From: Rhodobacteraceae bacterium Alg231-30
GTDB taxonomy: Bacteria > Pseudomonadota > Alphaproteobacteria > Rhodobacterales > Rhodobacteraceae
Assembly: GCA_900143615.1 (NCBI GenBank)
Contig: FREU01000002.1
Coordinates: forward strand, 963,753-1,027,752
DNA length: 64,000 nucleotides
Direction: 5' to 3'
In this document: positions 17,593-26,001 of the stretch, piece by piece
Position numbering within the stretch: the stretch's first letter is position 1
Layout: each line of letters begins with the position of its first letter
Translations under genes and position numbers: made by a program
The notes under the pieces: model-generated
The model's input: the letters and a program-made list of their open reading frames with translations, nothing else
Told to the model about the DNA's origin: nothing
Database searches by the model: none

Positions 17593-18465
17593 ATGGGAGC
17601 ACAATGGTCTGATCTCAAAACAGTCCTGCATGTGGTGCGGGGTGGGTCTTTGGCGGCGGCGGGCGCAGCTTTGGGTGTGAATTACACCACGGTGGCACGC
17701 CGTATTGCGCGGGCAGAGCGCGCGCTGGACTTGATTTTATTTGAACGTCTGGCGGACGGCTATGTTGCCACCGATGCGGGGCTTCGGGTTGCGAAGCAGG
17801 CAGCCGAAATGGAGCTTCACGAACTCTCCCTGATGCGTGAGTTGCAGGGAGTGGATCAACGCCTGTCTGGTGCTTTGGTTGTGACTGCGCCGCAGTTGTT
17901 GATCGGGCCTTTCATTGCTCCGGTGATTGAGCGATTTGTATCATCGCACCCTGACGTCAATTTGCACCTCAAGGCTTCAAATGAAGTGATGGATCTAACG
18001 CGGCGTGAGGCGGATTTCGCCGTGCGCATTAGTGCATCACCTGGGGACTCTCTCACAGGACTGAGGCTGGCCGCACAAGACACGGCAAGTTTCGCAGCCC
18101 CTCAATGGGCGGAAAAGCTCGCGCAAGGCCCAGAGGTGGTGGTTGACTGGATTGTTTATGAACGTTTCGCGCAGGTACCTATGGGGGCATTGGAAACCTA
18201 CCCGAATTCTAGAGTTGTAATGACCTGCAATGACATGGCTGCGATGTTAGGCGCCGCAGTTGCGGGATTGGGCGTGGTGCGGATGCCGATGTTTTTGGGG
18301 CGTACAACACCTGGTTTGTTTCAGGTGCCCGCGCTTGCGCCGCGAAGCTACATGGATATTTGGGGTGTTGGGCATCCAGACGTCTGGCCATCTGCGCGTG
18401 TGAAAGCGTTTCGGGACATGTTGGTGCCGTCGTTTCGTGAGCGTCGCGCGGAATTCGTGAGATAA
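17593..18465 (+). CDS. LysR-family transcriptional regulator
   Basis: A 290-residue regulator. The winged HTH occupies residues 5-64 (LKTVLHVVRGGSLAAAGAALGVNYTTVARRIARAERALDLILFER); the effector-binding domain follows (LSGALVVTAPQLLIGPFIAPVIERF...). It is divergent from the DUF1330 gene, an arrangement in which LysR proteins commonly regulate the neighbour and themselves. Effector unknown. Confidence 0.93.
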   Translation: MGAQWSDLKTVLHVVRGGSLAAAGAALGVNYTTVARRIARAERALDLILFERLADGYVATDAGLRVAKQAAEMELHELSLMRELQGVDQRLSGALVVTAPQLLIGPFIAPVIERFVSSHPDVNLHLKASNEVMDLTRREADFAVRISASPGDSLTGLRLAAQDTASFAAPQWAEKLAQGPEVVVDWIVYERFAQVPMGALETYPNSRVVMTCNDMAAMLGAAVAGLGVVRMPMFLGRTTPGLFQVPALAPRSYMDIWGVGHPDVWPSARVKAFRDMLVPSFRERRAEFVR

Positions 18466-18479
18466 GTCCCGATTTGCCG

Positions 18480-18518
18480 AAAAAATGCCCCGCAGCCAAA
18501 ACTCTGGTCTGCGGGGCA
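18480..18518 (-). terminator. Terminator between the LysR and MAPEG genes
   Basis: TGCCCCGCAG and CTGCGGGGCA form a perfect 10-bp stem (18486-18495 and 18509-18518). On the minus strand the stem is followed by TTTTTT, so it most likely ends the MAPEG transcript; it may also serve LysR. Confidence 0.75.
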
Positions 18519-18542
18519 GGCGGGAGTGATCCGTGAGTGTTT

Positions 18543-18941
18543 TTATGTGACGCCTAAAACATGTAGCGCCAGTCCGAGGGTGGAGAATGCGGCCAGCGCA
18601 AAGGCCAGCGTGCGCAGGATGATGATCCCGAGCATGTAGATAATGTAATGGGCAAAGATACCGATGAAGAAGGTCATCGCCAATGTACCAGCATATGCGT
18701 CGTCCGGCATACGGATCATCGCCATAACCGCCAGCGGCGCAAAAGCGACATAGGCTTCAACCGCCACGGTATGTGCCCGTTTGGCGCGCTGGGCCCAAGC
18801 TGATTGCGGCACCGCATCTTCGCTATAGTTTCCAAGTGCCGCGATCATGCCGCGCACCAGTATGCGATCCAAAATATACGGGAGCCACGCAATGGCGATC
18901 CAAAGTGCCGAAAGTGCAGTGTAGAATTCAAGAGTGCTCAA
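18543..18941 (-). CDS. MAPEG family membrane protein
   Basis: A protein of about 132 residues with four hydrophobic segments (LSALWIAIAWLPYILDRI; AVEAYVAFAPLAVMAMI; GTLAMTFFIGIFAHYIIYML; LRTLAFALAAFSTLGLAL) and the charged segment WAQRAKRAHTVAVEAYVAF between the first two, as in MAPEG (eicosanoid/glutathione metabolism) proteins. Bacterial members are uncharacterised. A TTG start at 18941 is preferred because AGGAGG lies upstream; a TTG at 18959 would place the SD inside the gene. Confidence 0.8.
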   Translation of the reverse strand: MSTLEFYTALSALWIAIAWLPYILDRILVRGMIAALGNYSEDAVPQSAWAQRAKRAHTVAVEAYVAFAPLAVMAMIRMPDDAYAGTLAMTFFIGIFAHYIIYMLGIIILRTLAFALAAFSTLGLALHVLGVT

Positions 18942-19088
18942 GTCCCTCGTCCTCCTCAATAAAGGGCGGCTTGACCTCTTCGGGTCCGTGCCCGCTTTGG
19001 GATAGACTACCTGATTTATGCGGGCTTGGCTACATTTTGTGTATTTGCGAGGTTTTGATCTAGATATTGGGGTGCGTCAAATGGAGTG

Positions 19089-19793
19089 TCAAACCCAACT
19101 AACATCGCCCAAAAAGATATAACCTGCGCCATATATCGTCTTGATGAGGCGCGGATTTTTTGGATCTTCACACAGTTTGGTGCGCAGCCGCGAAATCCGC
19201 ACATCCATGGCGCGATCAAAGCTTTCACCCGCCGCCCCGCCGAGCATTTCTTGCATCTGCGCGCGGCTGATCAGGCGCTTGGGGCTCTCCAGAAACAGGC
19301 GCAACACCTCGCCTTCTGCATGGCTAAATGTGGTTTCTTCACCGTTGTCATTTTCCAGTACATAGCGGTCAAAAAACGCGGTCCAGCCATTGAACTGCGC
19401 GGTGTTGGCGCTGCTGGGTGCGGCTGCGCGGTCCTTGCGCAGGCGCGCACGCACGCGGGCGACAACTTCGGTGGGATCAAACGGTTTGATGATATAGTCA
19501 TCCGCCCCCAGTTCGAGCCCTGTGATGCGGTCCTGCACCTGTGCGCGACCGGAAATGATAATCACCGCCGCGCCAAGTTCAAGCGCCAGACGATGCACCA
19601 ACGTCAGCCCGTCCTTGTCGGGTAAACCAAGGTCTACAAGGCAGACGTCAGGCGTGGTTGATTTCAACGCCGCTTCAAACTCGGTGGCCCGCGAGAAGCC
19701 CATCGTGCGAAATCCGGCGTCTTCCAACGCATCCGCTAGAATGGTGCGGATTTCGGGTTCGTCGTCCAGGATTGTGACTAGAGGCGCGGTCAT
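19089..19793 (-). CDS. OmpR/PhoB-type response regulator
   Basis: A 234-residue regulator. Receiver domain 1-120 has acidic residues D10, D11 and E12, phospho-acceptor D54 in VDLGLPDKDG, and the conserved lysine in YIIKPF. A winged-helix DNA-binding domain follows (TFSHAEGEVLRLFLESPKRLISRAQM ... VDVRISRLRTKL-like region, YGAGYIFLGDV). Its gene follows the sensor kinase gene by one base, so the two form one transcript. Likely target: the divergent ligase/Liv operon starting near 21.9 kb. Confidence 0.93.
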   Translation of the reverse strand: MTAPLVTILDDEPEIRTILADALEDAGFRTMGFSRATEFEAALKSTTPDVCLVDLGLPDKDGLTLVHRLALELGAAVIIISGRAQVQDRITGLELGADDYIIKPFDPTEVVARVRARLRKDRAAAPSSANTAQFNGWTAFFDRYVLENDNGEETTFSHAEGEVLRLFLESPKRLISRAQMQEMLGGAAGESFDRAMDVRISRLRTKLCEDPKNPRLIKTIYGAGYIFLGDVSWV

Positions 19794-19794
19794 A

Positions 19795-21714
19795 TCAGCC
19801 CTCCTTTGGGTGCAGGAAATGGTCTAGCTGCTCGGCGGTGAACGGTTTTGGCAGGATCGGTGCACGCGCCGCCCCTTCGATATAGAGCGGGTCGGTCTGA
19901 GGCAAGCTGGTCATCAAGTAAGATGGTAATGAGTCACCGTCCAAAGAGGTGATCAAATCGACTCCTGTGGCGTCGCCTTCCAGCTTGATGTCAGACAGAA
20001 CCATTCGGATGTCAGGCACTTGTTCCAGCAAAACACGCGCTTCATCTACACTGGCGGCTTCTATGACCGTGTGTTTCATGCCGGTCAGCATGTCTCGGAT
20101 CAAACCACGCAATTCGGGGTTGTCCTCAACCAACAATGCCAATCCCGGTGTGCTGTGTCGCGCGGCACGGCGCAGGGGCAGGCGCACGACAACTTGTCCG
20201 CCGGTCTCGGTGTTCCCAATGCGCACATCTCCACCGGCCAATTTGGTCATGTCGTAGACCATGGCGAGGCCCAGCCCTGATCCTTCAGAGCCTTTGGTGG
20301 TAAAGAACGGATCCAGAGCGTGCTGTAATGCCTCCTCGGAAAACCCAGAACCTGTGTCGCGCACAGTGAGTTGAACCCACGTCTCTTGCACCAGTTCGGC
20401 AATCAACATGATCGTCCCGTCCTCACCGCAAGCATCGCGCGCGTTCAGCAACAGGTTGACCAGAGTATCCTGCAGCATTGCCGGATCGATCATCAGCAAC
20501 CCGTCGGGGATGGTGTTCTCAAGGATAAGCTGCGCGCGGCCTTCCAGTGTAGGTTTGGCCAAGGTTTCCAGATCCGAGATAAAGTTGCCCATGTCGGTTG
20601 GCGCCAACTTGGGGGCACGATGCCCCGTGACATCTGCCAATCGGTTCAACAGCATGCCACCCCGTCGCGCCGCGCTCAGCGTCACATCGATCAAGTCGCG
20701 TGCGGGCTGGGGCAACTCCATCTTTTCCAGCTTGCCCTGCGTCCCCAGAATGATGGTTAGAAGGTTGGAAAAATCATGTGCCAGACCGCTGGTCATCATC
20801 GCGGCAATTTCGCGGCGACGGGTTTGTTGCAGCGCTACACGGGTCTGGGTTTCTTCGGTGATATCCATGGATAAAACATAGACACCCCGCTTGGGGCCTG
20901 CGTTGTCATCTGGGGTAAAGGCCACGCGAATACGGCGTGTGCTGGGGTGTTCGTTGAATTCAAACACCGATGGTTTTCCGCTAAAGGCGCGCTCCATATG
21001 GGGTTTGATCGCACGATAGGCGCTCTCCCCCAAAGCATCGCGCATATGCATGCCCACGATATTGGAAGGACGGCCGGGAATCACCGAACTCAGACGGCGG
21101 TTGGAATAGGTATATAGCCTGTCGGGGCCAACATGGGCGATATGGGCAGGCATCATTTCCGCCGTCAGTCGCATGCGCGCTTCGCTCTCGGTCAGCTGCC
21201 GCTTTACCTCACCTAAAGCGTTCACCGTAGACTCAAGTTCGCGGTTGGTCGCTGACAGCTCTTCGGCGTGTTGCAGCAGTTGATCAGACAACTCTTCCGA
21301 GCGGCCACGCAGCAATGTTTCCTGCCGTTTGGTCGAGGTGATGTCGGTGTAGACCGCGACCCAGCCACCCTCGGGCAACGGTGATCCTTCGACACTCACC
21401 CAGCGCCCGTCCGCGCGACGTCGCTCAAAGTAATGCGGTTCAAAATCAAGAGCACGTTCAACACGTTCCTTGATAAAGGCTTCCTTGTCGGCGTCAGCAA
21501 TTTCCCCGTATTCACCGTTCTCAATCAAAAATCGAATGGTCTCGGAAAACGGTGCGCCGGGTTGAGACAAATGGCGCGGAATGGAAAACATTTCACGGAA
21601 ACGAGCGTTGGCCACCACCAATTTCAGGTCACTGTCGTAAATCGAAAGGGCCTGTTTGATCAAGTTCAGGCCGGCAATTGTCATAGCTTGCGCTGTGCTG
21701 CCGCGGTGATCCAT
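19795..21714 (-). CDS. Hybrid sensor histidine kinase with two PAS domains and a C-terminal receiver
   Basis: A 639-residue protein without obvious membrane segments, so probably a cytoplasmic sensor. Order: PAS 1 (about 15-130, LSIYDSDLKLVVANARFREMF), a short coiled coil (135-180), PAS 2 (about 183-290), HisKA with phospho-acceptor H313 in GLAHDFSNLL, HATPase (NLLLNARDAC, DTGSGFSEEAL, GSGLGLAMVYDM), and a receiver (about 520-635) with VLSDIKLEG and LPKPF. Start at 21714 is chosen because GGAG precedes it. Divergent from the acyl-CoA ligase gene by about 200 bp; PAS 1 may bind the acid or its CoA ester (inference). Confidence 0.92.
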   Translation of the reverse strand: MDHRGSTAQAMTIAGLNLIKQALSIYDSDLKLVVANARFREMFSIPRHLSQPGAPFSETIRFLIENGEYGEIADADKEAFIKERVERALDFEPHYFERRRADGRWVSVEGSPLPEGGWVAVYTDITSTKRQETLLRGRSEELSDQLLQHAEELSATNRELESTVNALGEVKRQLTESEARMRLTAEMMPAHIAHVGPDRLYTYSNRRLSSVIPGRPSNIVGMHMRDALGESAYRAIKPHMERAFSGKPSVFEFNEHPSTRRIRVAFTPDDNAGPKRGVYVLSMDITEETQTRVALQQTRRREIAAMMTSGLAHDFSNLLTIILGTQGKLEKMELPQPARDLIDVTLSAARRGGMLLNRLADVTGHRAPKLAPTDMGNFISDLETLAKPTLEGRAQLILENTIPDGLLMIDPAMLQDTLVNLLLNARDACGEDGTIMLIAELVQETWVQLTVRDTGSGFSEEALQHALDPFFTTKGSEGSGLGLAMVYDMTKLAGGDVRIGNTETGGQVVVRLPLRRAARHSTPGLALLVEDNPELRGLIRDMLTGMKHTVIEAASVDEARVLLEQVPDIRMVLSDIKLEGDATGVDLITSLDGDSLPSYLMTSLPQTDPLYIEGAARAPILPKPFTAEQLDHFLHPKEG

Positions 21715-21780
21715 TTTTGTCTCCTTCCTTTCTAGGGCTAGCACCGCTTTCACGAGGCTAAAAGCCCGAACTTCACCCTG

Positions 21781-21793
21781 TTACAATTCGTAA
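21781..21793. promoter_or_regulatory. Possible operator in the kinase/ligase divergent promoter
   Basis: TTAC-AATTC-GTAA has matching 4-bp arms and a near-palindromic centre, in the intergenic region between the divergent sensor-kinase and ligase genes. It is a candidate response-regulator site; evidence is only symmetry and position. Confidence 0.3.
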
Positions 21794-21910
21794 GGTTTGG
21801 GAAATGTTCAGGAAAAAGTTGACCAACAGAGTGAAAGGCGCACCTAATCAGGTGAAGAATCGCGAATGCGGATTCGGCTCACAAAGATGAGCGCATGGGA
21901 GGAAAGAAAT

Positions 21911-23881
21911 TTGGCAAAGTCGTCACAGGCGGCGGGTGGATTTGTATCCATTCCGGCGCTCTTGCAGCGTAACGCCACGCAGTATGCTAACAAAGACGCA
22001 TATCGTGAGAAAGAGTTCGGCATCTGGCAGAGCTGGACTTGGGCAGACACGGAAAAAGAAATTGAAGCGCTTGCGCTTGGCATGATCAATCTGGGCGTGG
22101 CCGAAGGTGACTTTGTCGCCGTGATCGGACGTAATCGACCCTATTTTTACTGGTCTATGGTAGCTGCTCAGTCGGTTGGCGCCATTCCAGTGCCTGTCTA
22201 TAACGATAGTGCTGCCGATGAGATGGAGTATATTCTGGGCCATTGCGGCGCCAAATATGCGATCGTCGAGGACCAAGAACAGGTCGATAAGATTATCGAC
22301 ATCCAAGACAAGCTGCATCAGTTTGAGCACATGATCTATATCGATCAGCGTGGCTTGCGCAAATATGACCACCACCAGCTACATCGGTTTGTCGACATCC
22401 AGGAGCAAGGCCGTGCGTCTTACTATGAGTGGATCGAAGACCTGAATGCCCGCCGCGCCAAGCTGAATTACGACAGCACCTGCGTTATGCTGTATACCTC
22501 TGGTACGACCGGTAAGCCCAAGGGTGTGGTGCTTTCCAATCGCAACGTGATTGAAAGTGCGAAGAATTCTTCAGAGTTTGACAACCTTGGCGCAGGCGAA
22601 GAAATCCTCGCCTATCTGCCAATGGCTTGGGTTGGCGACTTTATCTTCTCTATTGGCCAAGCTTATTGGACAGGTTTCTGCGTGAACTGCCCTGAATCGG
22701 CAGACACGATGATGACCGATCTGCGCGAGATTGGCCCTACCTATTACTTTGCGCCGCCGCGGGTGTTTGAAACCCAGCTGACCAGCGTGATGATCCGCAT
22801 GGAAGACGCAGGAAAACTCAAGCGGCGCATGTTCCACCACTTTATGGAGCACGCCAAAAAGGTTGGCGGCGACATTCTTGATGGCAAACCTGTCGGGGCA
22901 ATGGATCGCCTGAAATACAAGCTTGGCGACATGCTGGTGTTTGGGCCGCTCAAAGACACACTTGGCTTTGGCCGCGTGCGGGTTGGTTATACAGCGGGTG
23001 AAGCGATTGGGCCGGAGATTTTTGAATTCTACCGCTCGCTCGGCATCAACCTGAAGCAGCTTTATGGTCAGACCGAAGCCACCGTGTTCATCACCGCGCA
23101 GCCAGATGGTGAAGTGCGCGCGGACACTGTGGGCGTGCCAAGCCCTGATGTGGAAATCAAAATCGCTGACAACGGCGAAATCTTCTACCGCAGCCCCGGG
23201 ACCTTTGTAGAATACTACAAAAACCCTGAATCTACGGCGTCCACCAAAGACGCTGAAGGGTGGGTTGCCACAGGTGACGCTGGCTTCTTTGAAGAAGGTT
23301 CTGGCCATCTGCGCATCATCGACCGTGCCAAAGACGTTGGTAAAATGGCCGACGGCAACATGTTTGCCCCCAAATATGTCGAGAACAAACTCAAGTTCTA
23401 TCCCGACATTCTGGAGGCAGTGTTGTTTGGCAACGGCAAAGACCGCTGCGTCGCTTTCATCAACATCGATCTGTCCGCTGTGGGCAACTGGGCCGAGCGT
23501 AACAACATCGCCTATGCGTCTTATCAGGAACTGGCGGGACACCCCAAAGTGCTCGATAGCATTCAGGGCCATGTGGAAGCGGTTAACAAATCGGTTGCAG
23601 AAGATCCAATGCTGGCAGGCTGTCAAATCCACCGTTTCCTGGTTCTGCACAAGGAACTGGACGCGGATGATGGTGAAATGACCCGTACCCGCAAAGTGCG
23701 CCGGGTGATTGTGGCGGACAAGTTCAAGGACCTTGTGGATGCGCTTTATGACGGCTCCTCCACAATCTCGACCAATACAGAAGTGACCTATGAAGACGGC
23801 CGCAAGGGCAGCATTAGTGCCACGCTTGAATTGCGTGACGCTGCGGTGGCGCCAGTGGCCAGCAAGGTGGCAGCAGAATGA
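21911..23881 (+). CDS. Long-chain-type acyl-CoA ligase (AMP-forming), first gene of cluster 2
   Basis: A protein of about 656 residues. ANL motifs are YTSGTTGKPKGVVL, QLYGQTEATVFITAQ and ATGDAGFFEEGSGHLRIIDRAKDV, followed by KMADGNMFAPKYVENKLKF. A TTG start at 21911 is preferred because GGGAGGAAAG precedes it; ATGs at 21887 and 21866 are in frame but have weak ribosome sites. It overlaps the LivG gene by 4 bp, so activation with CoA is translationally tied to the transporter. Substrate unknown; clusters of this type are often linked to aromatic or fatty acids. Confidence 0.88.
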   Translation: MAKSSQAAGGFVSIPALLQRNATQYANKDAYREKEFGIWQSWTWADTEKEIEALALGMINLGVAEGDFVAVIGRNRPYFYWSMVAAQSVGAIPVPVYNDSAADEMEYILGHCGAKYAIVEDQEQVDKIIDIQDKLHQFEHMIYIDQRGLRKYDHHQLHRFVDIQEQGRASYYEWIEDLNARRAKLNYDSTCVMLYTSGTTGKPKGVVLSNRNVIESAKNSSEFDNLGAGEEILAYLPMAWVGDFIFSIGQAYWTGFCVNCPESADTMMTDLREIGPTYYFAPPRVFETQLTSVMIRMEDAGKLKRRMFHHFMEHAKKVGGDILDGKPVGAMDRLKYKLGDMLVFGPLKDTLGFGRVRVGYTAGEAIGPEIFEFYRSLGINLKQLYGQTEATVFITAQPDGEVRADTVGVPSPDVEIKIADNGEIFYRSPGTFVEYYKNPESTASTKDAEGWVATGDAGFFEEGSGHLRIIDRAKDVGKMADGNMFAPKYVENKLKFYPDILEAVLFGNGKDRCVAFINIDLSAVGNWAERNNIAYASYQELAGHPKVLDSIQGHVEAVNKSVAEDPMLAGCQIHRFLVLHKELDADDGEMTRTRKVRRVIVADKFKDLVDALYDGSSTISTNTEVTYEDGRKGSISATLELRDAAVAPVASKVAAE

Positions 23882-24699
23882 ACGATATGAGCCAAGACAG
23901 CTATGTCACCGAAGACGGCCGCACCATTGGTCCCACGGTGATGGAAATGAAAAACATCACTCTGCGCTTTGGTGGGGTGAAGGCGATCACAGATATCTCT
24001 TTTGATATCCGCGAAGGCGAAATCCGCGCTATCATCGGTCCCAACGGGGCGGGTAAATCCTCGATGCTGAACGTGATCTCGGGCTTCTATGTGCCGCAAG
24101 AAGGTGAAGTTTGGTACAAGGGCAAAAAACGTCCGCCAATGAAACCTTATGAGGTTGCTCAACAGGGCATCGCGCGCACCTTCCAGAACATCGCATTGTT
24201 TGAAGGCATGTCCGTGCTGGACAACGTCATGACCGGCCGTTTGCGCCAGATGCAGTCGGGCCTATTTGCTCAGGCGATCTGGAAAGGCAAAGCCGAACGT
24301 GAAGAGGTCGCCAACCGCGAGCAGGTCGAAAAGATCATCGACTTCCTCGAAATTCAGGCCATTCGCAAAACCCCAGTGGGTCGTTTGCCCTACGGTCTGA
24401 AAAAACGCGTCGAACTGGCACGTGCTTTGGCAGCAGAACCCTCGATCCTGCTTCTGGACGAGCCGATGGCGGGGATGAATGTGGAGGAGAAAGAGGACAT
24501 GAGCCGCTTTATCCTCGATATGAATGACGAATTTGGCACCACCATCGCGCTGATCGAACACGACATGGGTGTGGTTATGGATCTGTCCGACCGTGTGGTT
24601 GTGATGGATTACGGCAAAAAAATCGGCGACGGCACACCCAGCGAAGTGCGCAACAACCAGGCGGTTATCGACGCCTATTTGGGGGTGGCGCATGACTAA
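23878..24699 (+). CDS. ABC transporter ATP-binding protein, LivG family (cluster 2)
   Basis: A 273-residue ATPase with a 20-residue N-terminal extension before the core. Walker A is GPNGAGKSS, the RTFQNIALFEGMSVLDNVM region follows, the signature position reads LPYGLKKRVELARAL, and Walker B is ILLLDEPMAGM. Pairs with the LivF protein encoded at 28514. ATGA overlap with the upstream ligase gene. Confidence 0.94.
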   Translation: MNDMSQDSYVTEDGRTIGPTVMEMKNITLRFGGVKAITDISFDIREGEIRAIIGPNGAGKSSMLNVISGFYVPQEGEVWYKGKKRPPMKPYEVAQQGIARTFQNIALFEGMSVLDNVMTGRLRQMQSGLFAQAIWKGKAEREEVANREQVEKIIDFLEIQAIRKTPVGRLPYGLKKRVELARALAAEPSILLLDEPMAGMNVEEKEDMSRFILDMNDEFGTTIALIEHDMGVVMDLSDRVVVMDYGKKIGDGTPSEVRNNQAVIDAYLGVAHD

Positions 24700-24740
24700 G
24701 CAACCTTATGAAATCAATATGAAATCCGGAGGCGTAGCCA

Positions 24741-25742
24741 ATGCCTGAGAGTCTATTATACGGCACCGAGGTTGTGCTGAACGGCCTGATGGCTGGGGTG
24801 CTTTATGCCCTCGTCGCGCTGGGCTTTGTTCTGATCTACAAGGCCTCTGGCATCTTTAACTATGCCCAAGGTGTGATGGCGCTGTTTGCGGCGCTCACGC
24901 TTGTCGGCATCATGGAGGGGCAAATTCCCTTTGCCCATCTGATCAACGCGATGTTTGGCACCGAGCTGCACCACTTTGGCTGGCACGTGCCTGCGTTTTT
25001 GGCGATCCTGCTGACAATGGTGGTCATGGTCTTCCTAGCATGGGCCGTGCAGAAATTTGTGTTCCGCCATCTGGTCAATCAGGAACCGATCATTCTGTTC
25101 ATGGCGACTATCGGTCTGGCCTATTTCCTCGAAGGTTTTGGCGACCTGATGTGGGGGTCTGACATCAAAACCCTCAACGTGGGTCTGCCCCAAGGCGGTA
25201 GCTTCTGGATTGAGGAAAACACCCAATGGCTGGGCTTTGGAAACGAGAACTTCTACGGCTTCTTCCTCGACCGGCTTGATATTATCGCCACGTTCATCGC
25301 GGCTATTCTGGTGGTGGTTCTGGTGCTGTTCAGCCAGTACACCAAACAAGGCCGCGCCATGCGCGCTGTGGCGGATGATCACCAGGCTGCGCTGTCAGTT
25401 GGCATTTCGCTGAACTTCATCTGGGTCATGGTCTGGTCGGTGGCTGGGTTTGTGGCGCTGGTTGCTGGCATCATGTGGGGCGCCAAATCCGGCGTGCAGT
25501 TCTCGCTGTCTCTGATCGCACTCAAAGCCTTGCCGGTTCTGATGCTGGGCGGCTTCACCTCGATCCCCGGCGCGATTGTCGGCGGGTTGATCATCGGTGT
25601 GGGTGAGAAACTGTTTGAATTCTCCGTCGGTCCTTACATCGGCGGCGCAACCGAAAACTGGTTCGCTTATGTTCTGGCGCTGATCTTCCTCGTCTTCCGC
25701 CCCCAAGGGCTGTTTGGCGAGAAAATCATCGAGAGGGTGTAA
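24741..25742 (+). CDS. ABC transporter permease, LivH family (cluster 2)
   Basis: A 333-residue polytopic membrane protein. Signature VLNGLMAGVLYALVALGFVLIYKASGIFNYAQGVM at the N-terminus and LKALPVLMLGGFTSIPGAIVGGLIIGVGEKLFEF near the end. It is longer than E. coli LivH because of an extended loop around residues 135-170 (SDIKTLNVGLPQGGSFW...), a feature of this subfamily. GGAGG precedes the start. Confidence 0.93.
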   Translation: MPESLLYGTEVVLNGLMAGVLYALVALGFVLIYKASGIFNYAQGVMALFAALTLVGIMEGQIPFAHLINAMFGTELHHFGWHVPAFLAILLTMVVMVFLAWAVQKFVFRHLVNQEPIILFMATIGLAYFLEGFGDLMWGSDIKTLNVGLPQGGSFWIEENTQWLGFGNENFYGFFLDRLDIIATFIAAILVVVLVLFSQYTKQGRAMRAVADDHQAALSVGISLNFIWVMVWSVAGFVALVAGIMWGAKSGVQFSLSLIALKALPVLMLGGFTSIPGAIVGGLIIGVGEKLFEFSVGPYIGGATENWFAYVLALIFLVFRPQGLFGEKIIERV

Positions 25743-25746
25743 CGCC

Positions 25747-26001
25747 ATGCCCAAGCTGATCGCCATTCTCAATGTCATCGCCTGGTCCGGCTTTTGGGCC
25801 TTTGGATACCTCGCGCTCTCAGCCGATGGCCAAAGCGGGCAAATGACAACCGCCGCGATTCTCGCGGCACTGGGGGCGGCGGTTGGCATCTGGGCCTATC
25901 TCAAATTGGTGCGGCATTCCGAAGCCATCGGGTACGCAAAGAAACCGAACCGGGCTGACCGGACGCATCTTGAACAAGACTATGATGGGGAGAACCAGTA
26001 A
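25747..26001 (+). CDS. Small two-helix membrane protein inside the Liv cluster
   Basis: An 84-residue protein I do not recognise. Two hydrophobic segments (about 4-24, LIAILNVIAWSGFWAFGYLA, and 33-54, TTAAILAALGAAVGIWAYLKL) are followed by a charged cytoplasmic tail (KKPNRADRTHLEQDYDGENQ). It starts 4 bases after livH stops and its last bases overlap the livM start, so it is translated with the two permease subunits. Position and topology suggest an accessory subunit of the permease; no catalytic motif is seen. Confidence 0.8.
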   Translation: MPKLIAILNVIAWSGFWAFGYLALSADGQSGQMTTAAILAALGAAVGIWAYLKLVRHSEAIGYAKKPNRADRTHLEQDYDGENQ

